Below are positions 38,222 through 46,975 of a DNA stretch of 64,000 bases, piece by piece. Source of the stretch: Stygiobacter sp. (GTDB lineage Bacteria; Pseudomonadota; Alphaproteobacteria; Rhodospirillales; Magnetospirillaceae); contig VBWB01000006.1 in assembly GCA_006218045.1 (NCBI GenBank), positions 1-64,000 of the forward strand, in the 5' to 3' direction. The stretch's first letter is position 1. Each line of letters opens with the position of its first letter. The position numbers and the translations under genes are program-made. The notes below the pieces were generated by a model. It was not told the origin of the DNA. It worked only from the letters and a program-made list of their open reading frames with translations, and made no database searches.

Positions 38222-38493
38222 TGAGCGAAGTCAAGACCGAGCGTCCGCGCCCGACGGCCACCGCCGGCGCCCGCCGTCCGTTCTTCCGTCGCCGCAAGAC
38301 CTGCCCGTTCTCGGGCGAGGGTGCGCCGAAGATCGACTACAAGGACACCAAGCTGCTGAGCCGCTTCATCTCCGAGCGCGGCAAGATCGTGCCGAGCCGC
38401 ATCACCGCGGTGTCGGCCAAGAAGCAGCGCGAACTGGCCCAGGCCATCAAGCGCGCCCGCTTCTTGGGTCTGCTGCCCTATGTGGTGAAATAA
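38221..38493 (+). CDS. rpsR: 30S ribosomal protein S18
   Basis: This 90-residue basic protein has the S18 signatures [50 protein letters not shown] and the ending [13 protein letters not shown], spread along the whole chain. The start overlaps the rpsF stop by one base. It partners with S6 on the platform of the small subunit. Length is as usual. Confidence 0.98.
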   Translation: MSEVKTERPRPTATAGARRPFFRRRKTCPFSGEGAPKIDYKDTKLLSRFISERGKIVPSRITAVSAKKQRELAQAIKRARFLGLLPYVVK

Positions 38494-38509
38494 GCAGTTT
38501 GTCTTGCCG

Positions 38510-39448
38510 ATGATTCGGCAACTCGGCCTTGGGCTGGCGGCGGGATTGCTGAGTGCGCTCCTGTTCCTGTCGCTGGTGAAGGGCATCGCGTTAGGGTTTG
38601 TCCTGTCCTATGTGGCACCTTTACCGCTGATGATGGCGGGACTGGCGCTGGGCATGGGCGCCTCGGTGACCGCCGGTCTGGTCGGCGCGGTGGTGGTGGC
38701 CTTGGGCTTTGGCGGCATGTCCGCTTTGTCCTTTCTGGCCGCCGCCGCGCTTCCCGCCCTGGTGGTGACGAACCGGGCCTTGTTGTGGCGCGAGCCGCAG
38801 GATGGCCCGACCGAGTGGTACCCGCCGGGTCTGATCCTGGCATGGCTGACCGCCGCCGTGTTGGCGCTGATGTGTATCGGCGCCGTCCTGGTGGCGGGGC
38901 ACCCCGAGGGGGTCAAGGGCTGGGTGAGTGAGACGATCGCTCGCACCCTTGATCTGCTGGTCACCGAACTGCCGCCGGATGAGCGGCCAAAGGTGGCCGG
39001 GTGGTGGTCGTCGTTCTTTCCCGCCATGGTGTCCGCATCATGGCTGGTGATGATCGTCGCCAATGCCACCGGGGCGCAGGGCCTGCTGGTCAGGCTTGGC
39101 CGCAACCGCCGGCCGTCGCCGGTCTATCGGCAGCTTTGGCTGCCCGATTGGCTGGCTGGGTTGATGGTGGTGGCGGCCTTGGCATCCCAGATAATCGGCG
39201 GCGACGTCGGCTATGTGGGGGGGAACGTGGCCTTGGTGGTGCTGATCCCTTTCATGTTCTTGGGATTGGCGACCATACATGGCTTTGCGGCGGGCAAGCC
39301 CCAGGCAAGGTTCATCCTTGCCGCGACATACGGGTTGCTGGCCCTGGTATTCGTGTGGACGGCCCTGGCCGTCGCCGTACTGGGGATGGTGAGATTCTGG
39401 ACGATGAGGTTCCGCCGCGGCAATAGCGGCGGCGGTATGGAGGGTTAA
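38510..39448 (+). CDS. DUF2232 family membrane protein
   Basis: This roughly 312-residue inner-membrane protein has about eight hydrophobic helices (for example [19 protein letters not shown] at the start) and no catalytic motif that I can name. Proteins of the DUF2232/YybS-like group lie between rpsR and rplI in many alphaproteobacteria, as here (16 bp after rpsR and directly before rplI). The function is unknown. ATG 38510 is preferred to TTG 38504. Confidence 0.8.
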   Translation: MIRQLGLGLAAGLLSALLFLSLVKGIALGFVLSYVAPLPLMMAGLALGMGASVTAGLVGAVVVALGFGGMSALSFLAAAALPALVVTNRALLWREPQDGPTEWYPPGLILAWLTAAVLALMCIGAVLVAGHPEGVKGWVSETIARTLDLLVTELPPDERPKVAGWWSSFFPAMVSASWLVMIVANATGAQGLLVRLGRNRRPSPVYRQLWLPDWLAGLMVVAALASQIIGGDVGYVGGNVALVVLIPFMFLGLATIHGFAAGKPQARFILAATYGLLALVFVWTALAVAVLGMVRFWTMRFRRGNSGGGMEG

Positions 39449-39449
39449 G

Positions 39450-40022
39450 ATGGAAGTCATCCTGCTCGAAAGGATCGAGAAACTCGGTCAGATGGGCGAC
39501 GTGGTCAAGGTCAAGCCTGGCTTCGCCCGCAATTTTCTGCTGCCGCAAAAGAAGGCGCTGCGCGCCAACAAGGGCAACCTTGCCTTCTTTGAACAGCAGC
39601 GTGTTCAGCTTGAGGCCCTGAACCTCAAGCGCCGTGACGAAGCCCAGGGCGTCGCCGTCAAGATGGACGGTCTGTCGGTGCTGATGGTTCGTCAGGCCGG
39701 TGAAGGTGGTCAGTTGTACGGTTCGGTTTCCGGCCGTGACGTCGCCGACGCCATCAAGGCGTCCGGCTATACGGTGGAACGCCGCCAGGTCAACCTGGAC
39801 AGCCCGATCAAGACCCTGGGTTCCTACCCGGTCCGCGTCTCGCTGCACCCGGAAGTCTTGGTGACCGTCACCATCACCGTCGCCCGCTCGCAGGAAGAGG
39901 CCGAACGCGCCGCTGCCGCCGCTGCCGCTGTCGTCGAAGTGGAGGCTGAGGAAGCCGAAGCCGAAGACGTGGTGGAAGACGTGGTGGAAGAAGAGATCGC
40001 CGAGGAGGTGGAAGAGGCCTAA
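39450..40022 (+). CDS. rplI: 50S ribosomal protein L9
   Basis: This 190-residue L9 begins [20 protein letters not shown], with the following [16 protein letters not shown] signature. The C-terminal rRNA-binding domain extends to about 150 ([15 protein letters not shown]). The last 40 residues are an acidic Glu/Ala/Val tail, as in other alphaproteobacterial L9 proteins. GGAGGGTTAAG precedes the ATG. It closes the ribosomal operon and is followed by a strong terminator. Confidence 0.98.
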   Translation: MEVILLERIEKLGQMGDVVKVKPGFARNFLLPQKKALRANKGNLAFFEQQRVQLEALNLKRRDEAQGVAVKMDGLSVLMVRQAGEGGQLYGSVSGRDVADAIKASGYTVERRQVNLDSPIKTLGSYPVRVSLHPEVLVTVTITVARSQEEAERAAAAAAAVVEVEAEEAEAEDVVEDVVEEEIAEEVEEA

Positions 40023-40051
40023 GCCTCTTCCCTACCGAAGTATTTCGCCGC

Positions 40052-40083
40052 CAGGCGGCGGACGGGAGACCGTCCGCCGCCTG
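40052..40083 (+). terminator. Intrinsic terminator of the rpsF-rplI operon
   Basis: CAGGCGGCGGACGG (40052-40065) pairs perfectly with CCGTCCGCCGCCTG (40070-40083) around a GAGA tetraloop. It is followed by TGCTGTTTCTATT. This is a 14-bp stem 30 bp after the rplI stop. Confidence 0.85.
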
Positions 40084-40159
40084 TGCTGTTTCTATTGGTC
40101 CTCACCCGCTCGGGCCGGGCGCCCGCCCGTGATTGGCGTGAACACGCATGAGCCGCCTC

Positions 40160-40281
40160 ATGCGTTAAATCATACGCATGCGGCTCTGGCGAGTATTGAG
40201 CGAGCGGCCAAGCAATCCGCAGGATTGCGCCCGGCGAGGGGCATATAATGCCTAGACCTTAATGCGTATGATTTTACGCAT
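40160..40281. repeat. Palindrome-bounded element with 20-bp inverted ends
   Basis: ATGCGTTAAATCATACGCAT (40160-40179) is repeated in inverted orientation at 40262-40281 with one mismatch. The flanking bases extend the second end into a 16-bp hairpin (TAGACCTTAATGCGTA with TACGCATTAAGGTCTA, 40254-40290). Inside are GCAATCC-GCA-GGATTGC and GGCATATAATGCC hairpins. It shares GCGTTAAATC with the element at 19334-19424. Confidence 0.65.
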
Positions 40282-40287
40282 TAAGGT

Positions 40288-40875
40288 CTAATTGGCCAGC
40301 AGCGTCTTGATCTTGCCGACATTCCAGCCATTGGCGGCCTCGACCAGGGGGTCGGAATTGCTGATGTTGTCGCCCTGGATTTCCAGCACCGCCCGCCCAG
40401 CGACCACCATGGTCACCTCACCGGTGCCGGTGGCGGCATCGAAACGCAGCAGCGCGTCCTCTCCCGCCGCCTTGATCTTCTTGACGTTGGGCTGGCCGGG
40501 AATGGCCGCCAATTGCGCCAGGGCCGAGGCCACCTCGGGACTGTCCAGCAGCAAGGTGACATTGAGCGAGGAATCGTCGCGGGTGAAGGCCCGCGACACC
40601 GACAGCCCGCCACCGACTTCGCCCAGACTGTCGGTTTCCACCGGCTCGCCCTTCCACCGCCCGCCCATGGTCGGCAAGGTCTCGGCGAACATCTTGCCCA
40701 GGCGGTCCTGCATTTGCCGCAGCGCCGCCTCGGTGTCACGGGCGGCACGGGCGATGTCGCCTTTCTGATAGGCGGCGCGCGCGCTGTCCAGACGGGCCGG
40801 CACATCGTCGGCGGCAAGGCCGGCAGCGGGAATCATCAGCACCAGGACAGCCAAACGTAAACCAGACAGGGTCAT
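40288..40875 (-). CDS. Secreted protein of unknown function
   Basis: This 195-residue protein has a clear signal peptide (residues 1-21, ending GLAADD), so it is periplasmic or outer-membrane associated. A helical segment at about 24-65 (LDSARAAYQKGDIARAARDTEAAL) looks TPR-like. The rest is predicted alpha/beta (GGGLSVSRAFTRDDSSLNVTLLLDSPEVASALAQL) without a recognisable catalytic motif. Its stop lies within the hairpin end of the 40160-40281 element. It is transcribed alone, divergent from the SpmAB gene. Confidence 0.7.
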   Translation of the reverse strand: MTLSGLRLAVLVLMIPAAGLAADDVPARLDSARAAYQKGDIARAARDTEAALRQMQDRLGKMFAETLPTMGGRWKGEPVETDSLGEVGGGLSVSRAFTRDDSSLNVTLLLDSPEVASALAQLAAIPGQPNVKKIKAAGEDALLRFDAATGTGEVTMVVAGRAVLEIQGDNISNSDPLVEAANGWNVGKIKTLLAN

Positions 40876-40981
40876 GACCCGCTTCCCAAAACAGTATCGT
40901 TGCCCCTGACCTTAGCAACGCCCCCCGGCGACGACAAGGGGCGGGGTTTCTGCTAGCCTTCCCCGATCCAAGGGGGCAGAC

Positions 40982-42259
40982 GTGAATCTGGTTTTCTTCG
41001 TTCTCATCGTGGCGGCGGTGATGGTGGCGGCCCTGGCCGAAATCACCGGCGGCTCCGCCGCCCTGGCCGAAATCACCGGCGGCGCGGGCGCCATGGCCGG
41101 GCTGAGCGCCGCCGCGCTGAAGGCGGCGGAAGGCGCCGTACCCCTGGCCTTGGGACTGGTGGGGGTGATGGCTTTGTTTCTCGGCTTGATGAAGGTGGCC
41201 GAGGAAGCCGGCATGATCGGCGCCACCGCCCGCCTGTTGGCGCCGCTGATGGGCCGGCTGTTCCCCCAGGTGCCGCCCGCCCATCCGGCCATGGGCGCCA
41301 TGGTGATGAACGTGGCCGCCAACCTGCTGGGTCTGGGCAACGCCGCCACCCCTTTCGGCATCCGCGCCATGGAACATCTGCAAAAGCTCAATCCGCACAA
41401 GGATTGCGCCAGCGATGCCCAGGCCTTGTTCCTGGCGCTGAACACCGCGTCGGTCACCATTCTGCCCACCAGCGTCATCGCCCTGCGCGCTGCCAGCGGC
41501 TCGGTCAATCCGGCGGCGGTGATCGCGCCGACCCTGGCCGCGACCTTGGTTTCCGCCGTGGTCGCCATCGCCGCCGCCCGGCTGCTGGCGCCGTTGTTCC
41601 CGCTACCCCCGGCCCCGCCGGTCCAATGCCCCGAGGAAAGCGACGAGCCGCTTCCGCCGCCCCTGCCCGCCCGTTATGGCTGGCTGGCCCTGGCGGCGCT
41701 GATCGGCGTCATCGGGCTGATGGCCACGCACGGTGCCGCACTGGGCCATTGGATCGTGCCGGGGATGATGGTCGGGCTGCTGGGCTATGGCCTGATACGG
41801 CGGGTGAAGATTTATGAATGCTTCGTCGACGGCGCCCGTGAAGGCTTCGCCATCGCCGTACGCATCATCCCCTATCTGGTCGCCATCCTGGTGGCCATCG
41901 CCATGCTGCGACAATCGGGCGCTCTTGATCTGGCCTTGGGACCGTTGGCACGACTGACCGCGCCCCTGGGTATTCCGCCCGAAGCCCTGACCATGGCGGG
42001 ATTGCGATCATTGTCGGGGTCGGGGTCGTTCGGCCTGCTGGCATCTTATATGAACGATCCGGCCATCGGCCCCGATTCCTTCACCGGCATCTTGCTGGGC
42101 ACCATCTACGGTTCCAGCGAAACCACTTTTTACGTCCTCGCCGTCTATTTCGGTGCCGTCGGCATTCGCCGCATGCGCCACGCCCTGGCCGCCGGCCTGA
42201 TCGCCGACTTGGCCGGATTGCTGGCGGCGGTGGCCGCTTGCGTCGTGTTGATTACTTGA
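40982..42259 (+). CDS. SpmA/SpmB fusion (nucleoside-recognition/Gate domain membrane protein)
   Basis: This 425-residue membrane protein joins a SpmA-like half (about 1-200, with NVAANLLGLGNAATPFGIRAME near 110) to a SpmB-like half (about 225-420, with LRSLSGSGSFGLLASYMNDP and GTIYGSSETTFYVLAVYFG). Such fusions are common in non-sporulating bacteria and are thought to be transporters; the substrate is unknown. It begins at GTG 40982. The N-terminus carries a short direct repeat, LAEITGG-SAA-LAEITGG, encoded by near-identical DNA (about 41033-41080). Confidence 0.85.
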   Translation: MNLVFFVLIVAAVMVAALAEITGGSAALAEITGGAGAMAGLSAAALKAAEGAVPLALGLVGVMALFLGLMKVAEEAGMIGATARLLAPLMGRLFPQVPPAHPAMGAMVMNVAANLLGLGNAATPFGIRAMEHLQKLNPHKDCASDAQALFLALNTASVTILPTSVIALRAASGSVNPAAVIAPTLAATLVSAVVAIAAARLLAPLFPLPPAPPVQCPEESDEPLPPPLPARYGWLALAALIGVIGLMATHGAALGHWIVPGMMVGLLGYGLIRRVKIYECFVDGAREGFAIAVRIIPYLVAILVAIAMLRQSGALDLALGPLARLTAPLGIPPEALTMAGLRSLSGSGSFGLLASYMNDPAIGPDSFTGILLGTIYGSSETTFYVLAVYFGAVGIRRMRHALAAGLIADLAGLLAAVAACVVLIT

Positions 42260-42317
42260 CGGCGGAGCCGTCGTGTTCATCTCTTGACGCCGGCGGGGGA
42301 AAGTTTTACCCAGACGC

Positions 42318-42932
42318 ATGCTTGACTTCTTCTCCCTCGACTCGCTGTCATCCCTGGTGCAGGTCATCGCCATCGACGTGGCCCTGGCCGGCGACAACGC
42401 CTTGGTGGTCGGCATGGCCGCCGCCGCCCTGCCGCTGACCCAACGCCGCCGCGCCATCATCATCGGCATCGCCGCCGCCGCCGTCTTGCGCATCATCTTC
42501 GCCATCTTCACCCTGCAATTGCTCAAGGTGGTCGGGCTGCTGCTGGCCGGCGGCCTGCTGCTGTTGTGGGTGTCATGGAAACTGTGGCGCGAAATCAAGA
42601 TGCACGAGGCCGAGGAGACCGAGCAGGAAGCCACGGCCTCCGGCGAAAAAAGCTTTGCCGCCGCCGTCACCCAGATCGTCGTCGCCGACGTGTCCATGTC
42701 GCTGGACAACGTGCTGGCGGTGGCCGGCGCCGCCCGCGATCACCAGATGGTGATGATCATCGGCCTGGCCCTGTCGGTGGCTTTGATGGGGGTGGCCGCC
42801 AATGCCGTCGCCGCTTTGCTGAAACGGCATCATTGGGTCGCCTATGTCGGCCTGCTGATCATCCTGTACGTCGCCCTGGCCATGATCTGGGACGGCGGCC
42901 AGCAGGTTCTGGCCTTGGCGCAATTAGCCTGA
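42318..42932 (+). CDS. TerC/YjbE family integral membrane protein
   Basis: This 204-residue membrane protein has the paired TerC motifs IDVALAGDNALVVGMA at about 18-33 and ADVSMSLDNVLAVAGAA near 122-138, whose Asp/Asn residues sit in the membrane. About six helices are visible, with a charged loop at 92-112. YjbE-type TerC proteins are linked to metal homeostasis, notably manganese export. No yybP-ykoY riboswitch was recognised in the 58-bp upstream gap. Confidence 0.88.
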   Translation: MLDFFSLDSLSSLVQVIAIDVALAGDNALVVGMAAAALPLTQRRRAIIIGIAAAAVLRIIFAIFTLQLLKVVGLLLAGGLLLLWVSWKLWREIKMHEAEETEQEATASGEKSFAAAVTQIVVADVSMSLDNVLAVAGAARDHQMVMIIGLALSVALMGVAANAVAALLKRHHWVAYVGLLIILYVALAMIWDGGQQVLALAQLA

Positions 42933-43475
42933 TCAGCCCAGGACACTCTTTGCCCACAGCCCGACATAGGCCTGTGCCGCCTGACCGGCGGCCAGGGCGT
43001 TGCCGCCGGCGACCTCGTCCCGCAACAGGCACAGGCAATCCTTGGTCGCCAACCCGGCATGGCGGGCCGTATCGGTCAACAACGGGTACCACAAGGTGTT
43101 GAGCAGACTGCGCATGATCGAATTGCCGCAGGCATGACGCAGCCACGGCATCAAAACCTGATGCTCGGGCTCGAGCAGGGCCAGTTCGCGGCATTGCGCC
43201 CCGGTCAACAGCAAGGCGGTGGAACGGGCACAGGCGCTTTCAAGTTCGGCCAACACCTGAAACAGCGACGGACCGACGCCGTCAGCCACCACCACACCGC
43301 GATGGGGCCGATTCTCCACCAGCCCCAGGGCCGCCAATTGCCGCAACGACTCGCGCAAGGGGGTGCGCGAGACGCCCAGACGGTTGGATTGCTCCACCTC
43401 ATCCAGACGGCGTCCGCCGGATACCCCGCCCGAAACGATCTCGGCCGCCAATTGCAGCCAAACCCTTTCGGCCAT
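42933..43475 (-). CDS. GntR-family (FadR/FCD-type) regulator with a shortened ligand domain
   Basis: This 180-residue protein has an N-terminal winged helix at about 2-65 (RLDEVEQSNRLGVSRTPLRESLRQLAALGLVENRPHRGVVVAD), typical of the FadR subfamily. The C-terminal FCD domain is short and helical. Compared with the usual family pattern, the stretch around D-x-x-FH and the later metal-binding His is missing or changed (PEHQVLMPWLRHACGNSIM, then LLRDEVAGG). It may bind no metal or a different ligand. ATG 43475 is chosen behind GGTGG; the frame opens at 43517. It converges with the TerC gene, with only one base between the stops. Confidence 0.8.
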   Translation of the reverse strand: MAERVWLQLAAEIVSGGVSGGRRLDEVEQSNRLGVSRTPLRESLRQLAALGLVENRPHRGVVVADGVGPSLFQVLAELESACARSTALLLTGAQCRELALLEPEHQVLMPWLRHACGNSIMRSLLNTLWYPLLTDTARHAGLATKDCLCLLRDEVAGGNALAAGQAAQAYVGLWAKSVLG

Positions 43476-43835
43476 GGTGGTTTTTCCACCGACACAACCA
43501 GACGACGAATGCGGCATGAAAGAACAACCCGAAATACTAAATTCAGGGGAATTTCTATCACCTAAAAACCCTTATGAGTAGATTTTTTTTGACACAATCT
43601 GATTCATCTCCGCCACAGGGAGCGATTTCATAATCTAAGATTGCAGTACTCACGAGGCTCCCTTGCCAAAAAAGACCTTGCCGGCTTGTTGATCCACGAT
43701 CACTGTTAATCTCGATTGATAATTCAGGGCCGCAAAGACCATGTACAGGCTGGCGAAAGCCGGTATATAAACGGGAACAGGTGACAGGACGGGCCGCGGG
43801 GGCGGAACGCACAGGTAGTTTTCGGGGAGCGGACT
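43476..43835. other. AT-richer intergenic region, no gene recognised
   Basis: This 360-bp divergent spacer between GntR and the TolC gene has a lower G+C content than its surroundings. It contains AGGGAGC/GCTCCCT arms (about 43616-43664), a small palindrome TGATC-CAC-GATCA near 43689, and a TATATAAA box near 43772. The short minus-strand frames (63 and 98 codons) show no recognisable homology or ribosome-binding site. It probably holds the promoters of the secretion operon and of GntR. Confidence 0.5.
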
Positions 43836-45215
43836 TTGCAAGTTTCGCAGTCATCGTTACTGGTCATTGGTATGGGTTTGTTACTACTGACCGCGCCTTC
43901 GTCTGCGGCCAAGGCGCAATCCATGACCGAGGAATTACAGCATCTACTTGACACCCATCCGCTGATCAAGTCGAAGGAAAGCGTCTTGGCCGGCGGGGCC
44001 GAGGGCATTACCGCCGCCCGCGCCGGCTATCTGCCGACCGTCAAGCTGACCGGTGACACCGGCCCCGAATACGTCAATAGCCCGACCCGCCGCAGCACCG
44101 AGGGCCACGCCTTTTATAAAGGGCGCGAGACCGTGGGCGTGGTGGTGACGCAACGTCTGTTCGATGGTTATTCCACTGATTCGGCGGTGGAAACGGCCAA
44201 GTTGACCGAGGCCTATTACGGCTCGGACCTGCGCGATACCCAGCAGAACACCATGCTGCAAGGCATCAAGTCCTATCTGAACGTATTGCGCTATCACCGC
44301 CTGATCCAGTTGGCGCGCGAGAATGAGCACAAGGTCCAGGACCAGATGAACCTGGAAGACGAGCGCGTGGTCAAGGGCTCGGGCGTCGCCGCCGATGTGC
44401 TGGCGGCCAAGCAGCGCTTGCAGATGGCCAAGGAAGCCCGCGTCGATTTCGAGGGTCAGTTCTTCATCTGGACGGCCACGTATCAGCAATTATACGGCCA
44501 TCCCCCCAATGTGGCCGCCTTCAGCGATCCGCCGTTGCCGTCGGCGTTGCTGCCCGGTGAACTGACCGAGGCGGTGGCCCTGGCCGAGCGCAACAACCCC
44601 ATGGTCGACATGTCGGTCAAGGGCGAGTCCCTGGCCGAGGAACGCCGCCGCGGCGCCGAGGCCGGCTATTATCCCAATCTCGACCTGATCGGTCGGGCCA
44701 ATTACGAAAACGACAAGAACGCCACCTTGGGCGTGCGCCGTGACTGGTCGCTGCTGCTGACCGCCACATGGGAAATCTTCTCGGGCTTCAAGACCCAGGC
44801 GCAGGTGGCCCAGGCCACCTATCAGCAGGCCGCCGCCCGCGACAGCCGCGATTACGCCTCGCGTGCCGCGTCGGAAGCCGCGCGCACCGCTTGGTTCACG
44901 CTCAACAGCGCCCGTCAGCGCACCGTGCTGCTGGAAAACGCCGCGGTGATGGCCGAGGAGGTGTGGTTGAACGCCCGCAAGCGTCAGGAAGGCGGCAACG
45001 GCACCGTGCGCGACGTGCTGGATGAAGAGATGCGCATCAACGATGCCCGCATCAAACACGCCAACGCCTATTACGACATGATCCTGGCCGGCTACAGCCT
45101 GTTGTCGGCCATGGGTGAGTTGAACATGGACAGCGTCACCCAAGTGATGAGCAACCCCAAGCCCACCGGCCAGCTGAACAGCCCGGCCACCCTTTCCGCC
45201 CTCCCCTCGCGCTGA
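43836..45215 (+). CDS. TolC-family outer-membrane channel of a type I secretion system
   Basis: This 459-residue protein has a signal peptide (about 1-28, ending SSAAKAQS) and two tandem OEP repeats rich in coiled coil (HPLIKSKESVLAGGAEGITAARAGYLP in the first, RGAEAGYYPNLDLIGRANYE in the second). The TTG start at 43836 follows GGGGAG. It forms the trimeric outer-membrane tunnel for the ABC exporter and HlyD-like adaptor encoded immediately downstream (17-bp gap), as in RTX or adhesin secretion operons. Confidence 0.92.
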   Translation: MQVSQSSLLVIGMGLLLLTAPSSAAKAQSMTEELQHLLDTHPLIKSKESVLAGGAEGITAARAGYLPTVKLTGDTGPEYVNSPTRRSTEGHAFYKGRETVGVVVTQRLFDGYSTDSAVETAKLTEAYYGSDLRDTQQNTMLQGIKSYLNVLRYHRLIQLARENEHKVQDQMNLEDERVVKGSGVAADVLAAKQRLQMAKEARVDFEGQFFIWTATYQQLYGHPPNVAAFSDPPLPSALLPGELTEAVALAERNNPMVDMSVKGESLAEERRRGAEAGYYPNLDLIGRANYENDKNATLGVRRDWSLLLTATWEIFSGFKTQAQVAQATYQQAAARDSRDYASRAASEAARTAWFTLNSARQRTVLLENAAVMAEEVWLNARKRQEGGNGTVRDVLDEEMRINDARIKHANAYYDMILAGYSLLSAMGELNMDSVTQVMSNPKPTGQLNSPATLSALPSR

Positions 45216-45232
45216 ACCGGGCGGGCCGGTCC

Positions 45233-46975
45233 ATGGACCACCAAGACACCGACGACGACAAGCCCGGCTGGTTAGGGGAAATCGTCTCGCCCCTGCGTTC
45301 AGTCGGGCGCGAGATGCTGGCCACCGCGTTGTTCGTCAACCTGCTGGCCTTGGCCGTCCCCATCTTCGTCATGCAGGTCTACGACCGGGTCATCGGCCAT
45401 TCGGCCATGGAAACCCTGAAGGGTCTGCTGATCGGCGTCGCCCTGGTGCTGATCTTCGATTATGTGCTGAAGCAGACGCGCGGTCGGGTCATGCAAATGG
45501 TGGCCCTGCGCATCGACGTGGAAATCGGCACCCGCCTGTTCGACAAGATGAACCGTTTGCCGCTCAGGGTGCTGGAAAGCCGCCCCGCCGCCCATTGGCG
45601 GCAATTGTTCCAAGACGTCGACACCGTGCGCAACACCCTGTCGGGCGGTTCGGCGGTTCTGTTGACCGATCTGCCTTATGTGTTCATCTTCCTGGGGGTC
45701 ATCTACGTCATCGGCCAACCGCTGGCCCTGGTCTTCGCCCTGACCTTCATCGTCTTCGTCATCCTGGCCTGGCGTTCGGGGCACAGCCTGAACCAGTCGG
45801 CCAAGGCGGAGAAGAACGTCACCGCCAGTCGCGACGCCCTGGTTTCGGAAATGATCGCCGGACGCGGCACCGTCAAGGCGGTGGCCCTGGATCAGGCGCT
45901 GCGCCCGTTATGGGAGGAACGTCAGGCCGGAGCCATCGAACACTCCATCCGCCGCGGCGCCATTTCCGACGGCTATGTCAATCTGGGCGGAGCGCTGACC
46001 CTGATCGCCAACGTGGCGGTGACCACCATCGGCGCCATCTACATCATCGACCACCAATTATCCATGGGGGCGCTGATCGCCTGCAACATGCTGTCGGCGC
46101 GGCTTTACGGCCCCATCAACCAGTTGGTCGGCGCTTGGCGCGGTTTCGGCAGCTTCCGCCAAGCGGTGGCGCGGCTGGGCGAGACCTTCGACATGGCCGA
46201 GGACCGCAGCGTCAGCGTCATCGCCCGTGACCGCCCGCACGGCATTCTGCGGGTGGAAAACGTCACCTTCACCTACGGCACCGAGCCGCACGCACCGGCC
46301 ACCATCGACATCCCCACCCTGGAATTCCGCCCCGGCGGCATGACCGCCATCCTGGGCAAGAACGGCAGCGGCAAGACCACGCTGCTGAAGCTGTTGATGG
46401 GACTGTACCCCCCCACCGGCGGGCGTGTGTTGCTGGATGATGCCGACATGGCCCAGTTCACCCGTCACGAACTGGCCGCCTGGATCGGCTATGTGCCGCA
46501 AGAAACCCTGCTGTTCAACACCACCATCCGCGACAACATCGCCTATGGCGCCCCCGGCTGTTCCGACCAGGACATCCTGGAGGCGGCCACCGCCGCCGGC
46601 GTTCATGCCACCATCATCGACATGCCCGACGGCTATGCCACCACCATCGGCGAGGCCGGATCACGACTGTCGGCGGGACAGCGCCAGCGCATCGCCATCG
46701 CCCGCGCCCTGGTGGGCAACCCGGCGGTATTGCTGCTGGACGAACCTTCCGCCAGCCTGGATCGCCACGCCGAGGAAGATTTGCGCACGGCGCTTCAGGC
46801 CATGGCCGCCACCCGCACCGTGGTGGTGGTCACCCATTCAGCCGTCCTACTGCCGGCCTGCCGCGACGTGGTGGTGTTGGACAAGGGCAAGCTGGCGGCG
46901 CGCGGACCGGCGGCGGAAGTGCTGCCGCGCCTGTTCGCGCCGCGTCCGCAACCGCCCGCCGGAGCTACGCCATGA
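45233..46975 (+). CDS. Type I secretion ABC transporter (permease-ATPase)
   Basis: This 580-residue half-transporter has a six-helix ABC membrane domain at about 30-310 (LATALFVNLLALAVPIFVMQVYDRVI, the T1SS hallmark). The ATPase domain covers about 335-570, with Walker A GKNGSGKTTLL near 374, signature LSAGQRQRIAIARAL near 479, Walker B LLLDEPSASLD, and H-loop VVTHSA. It lacks an N-terminal C39 peptidase or CLD. It belongs to the PrtD/LapB-like exporters that take proteins with an uncleaved C-terminal signal. Its stop overlaps the adaptor start (ATGA). Confidence 0.93.
   Translation: MDHQDTDDDKPGWLGEIVSPLRSVGREMLATALFVNLLALAVPIFVMQVYDRVIGHSAMETLKGLLIGVALVLIFDYVLKQTRGRVMQMVALRIDVEIGTRLFDKMNRLPLRVLESRPAAHWRQLFQDVDTVRNTLSGGSAVLLTDLPYVFIFLGVIYVIGQPLALVFALTFIVFVILAWRSGHSLNQSAKAEKNVTASRDALVSEMIAGRGTVKAVALDQALRPLWEERQAGAIEHSIRRGAISDGYVNLGGALTLIANVAVTTIGAIYIIDHQLSMGALIACNMLSARLYGPINQLVGAWRGFGSFRQAVARLGETFDMAEDRSVSVIARDRPHGILRVENVTFTYGTEPHAPATIDIPTLEFRPGGMTAILGKNGSGKTTLLKLLMGLYPPTGGRVLLDDADMAQFTRHELAAWIGYVPQETLLFNTTIRDNIAYGAPGCSDQDILEAATAAGVHATIIDMPDGYATTIGEAGSRLSAGQRQRIAIARALVGNPAVLLLDEPSASLDRHAEEDLRTALQAMAATRTVVVVTHSAVLLPACRDVVVLDKGKLAARGPAAEVLPRLFAPRPQPPAGATP

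Noticed and set aside
43558-43854. Minus-strand frames of 63 and 98 codons upstream of the TolC gene
   Set aside because: They have no ribosome-binding site and no recognisable family, and they overlap the likely promoter region of the secretion operon.
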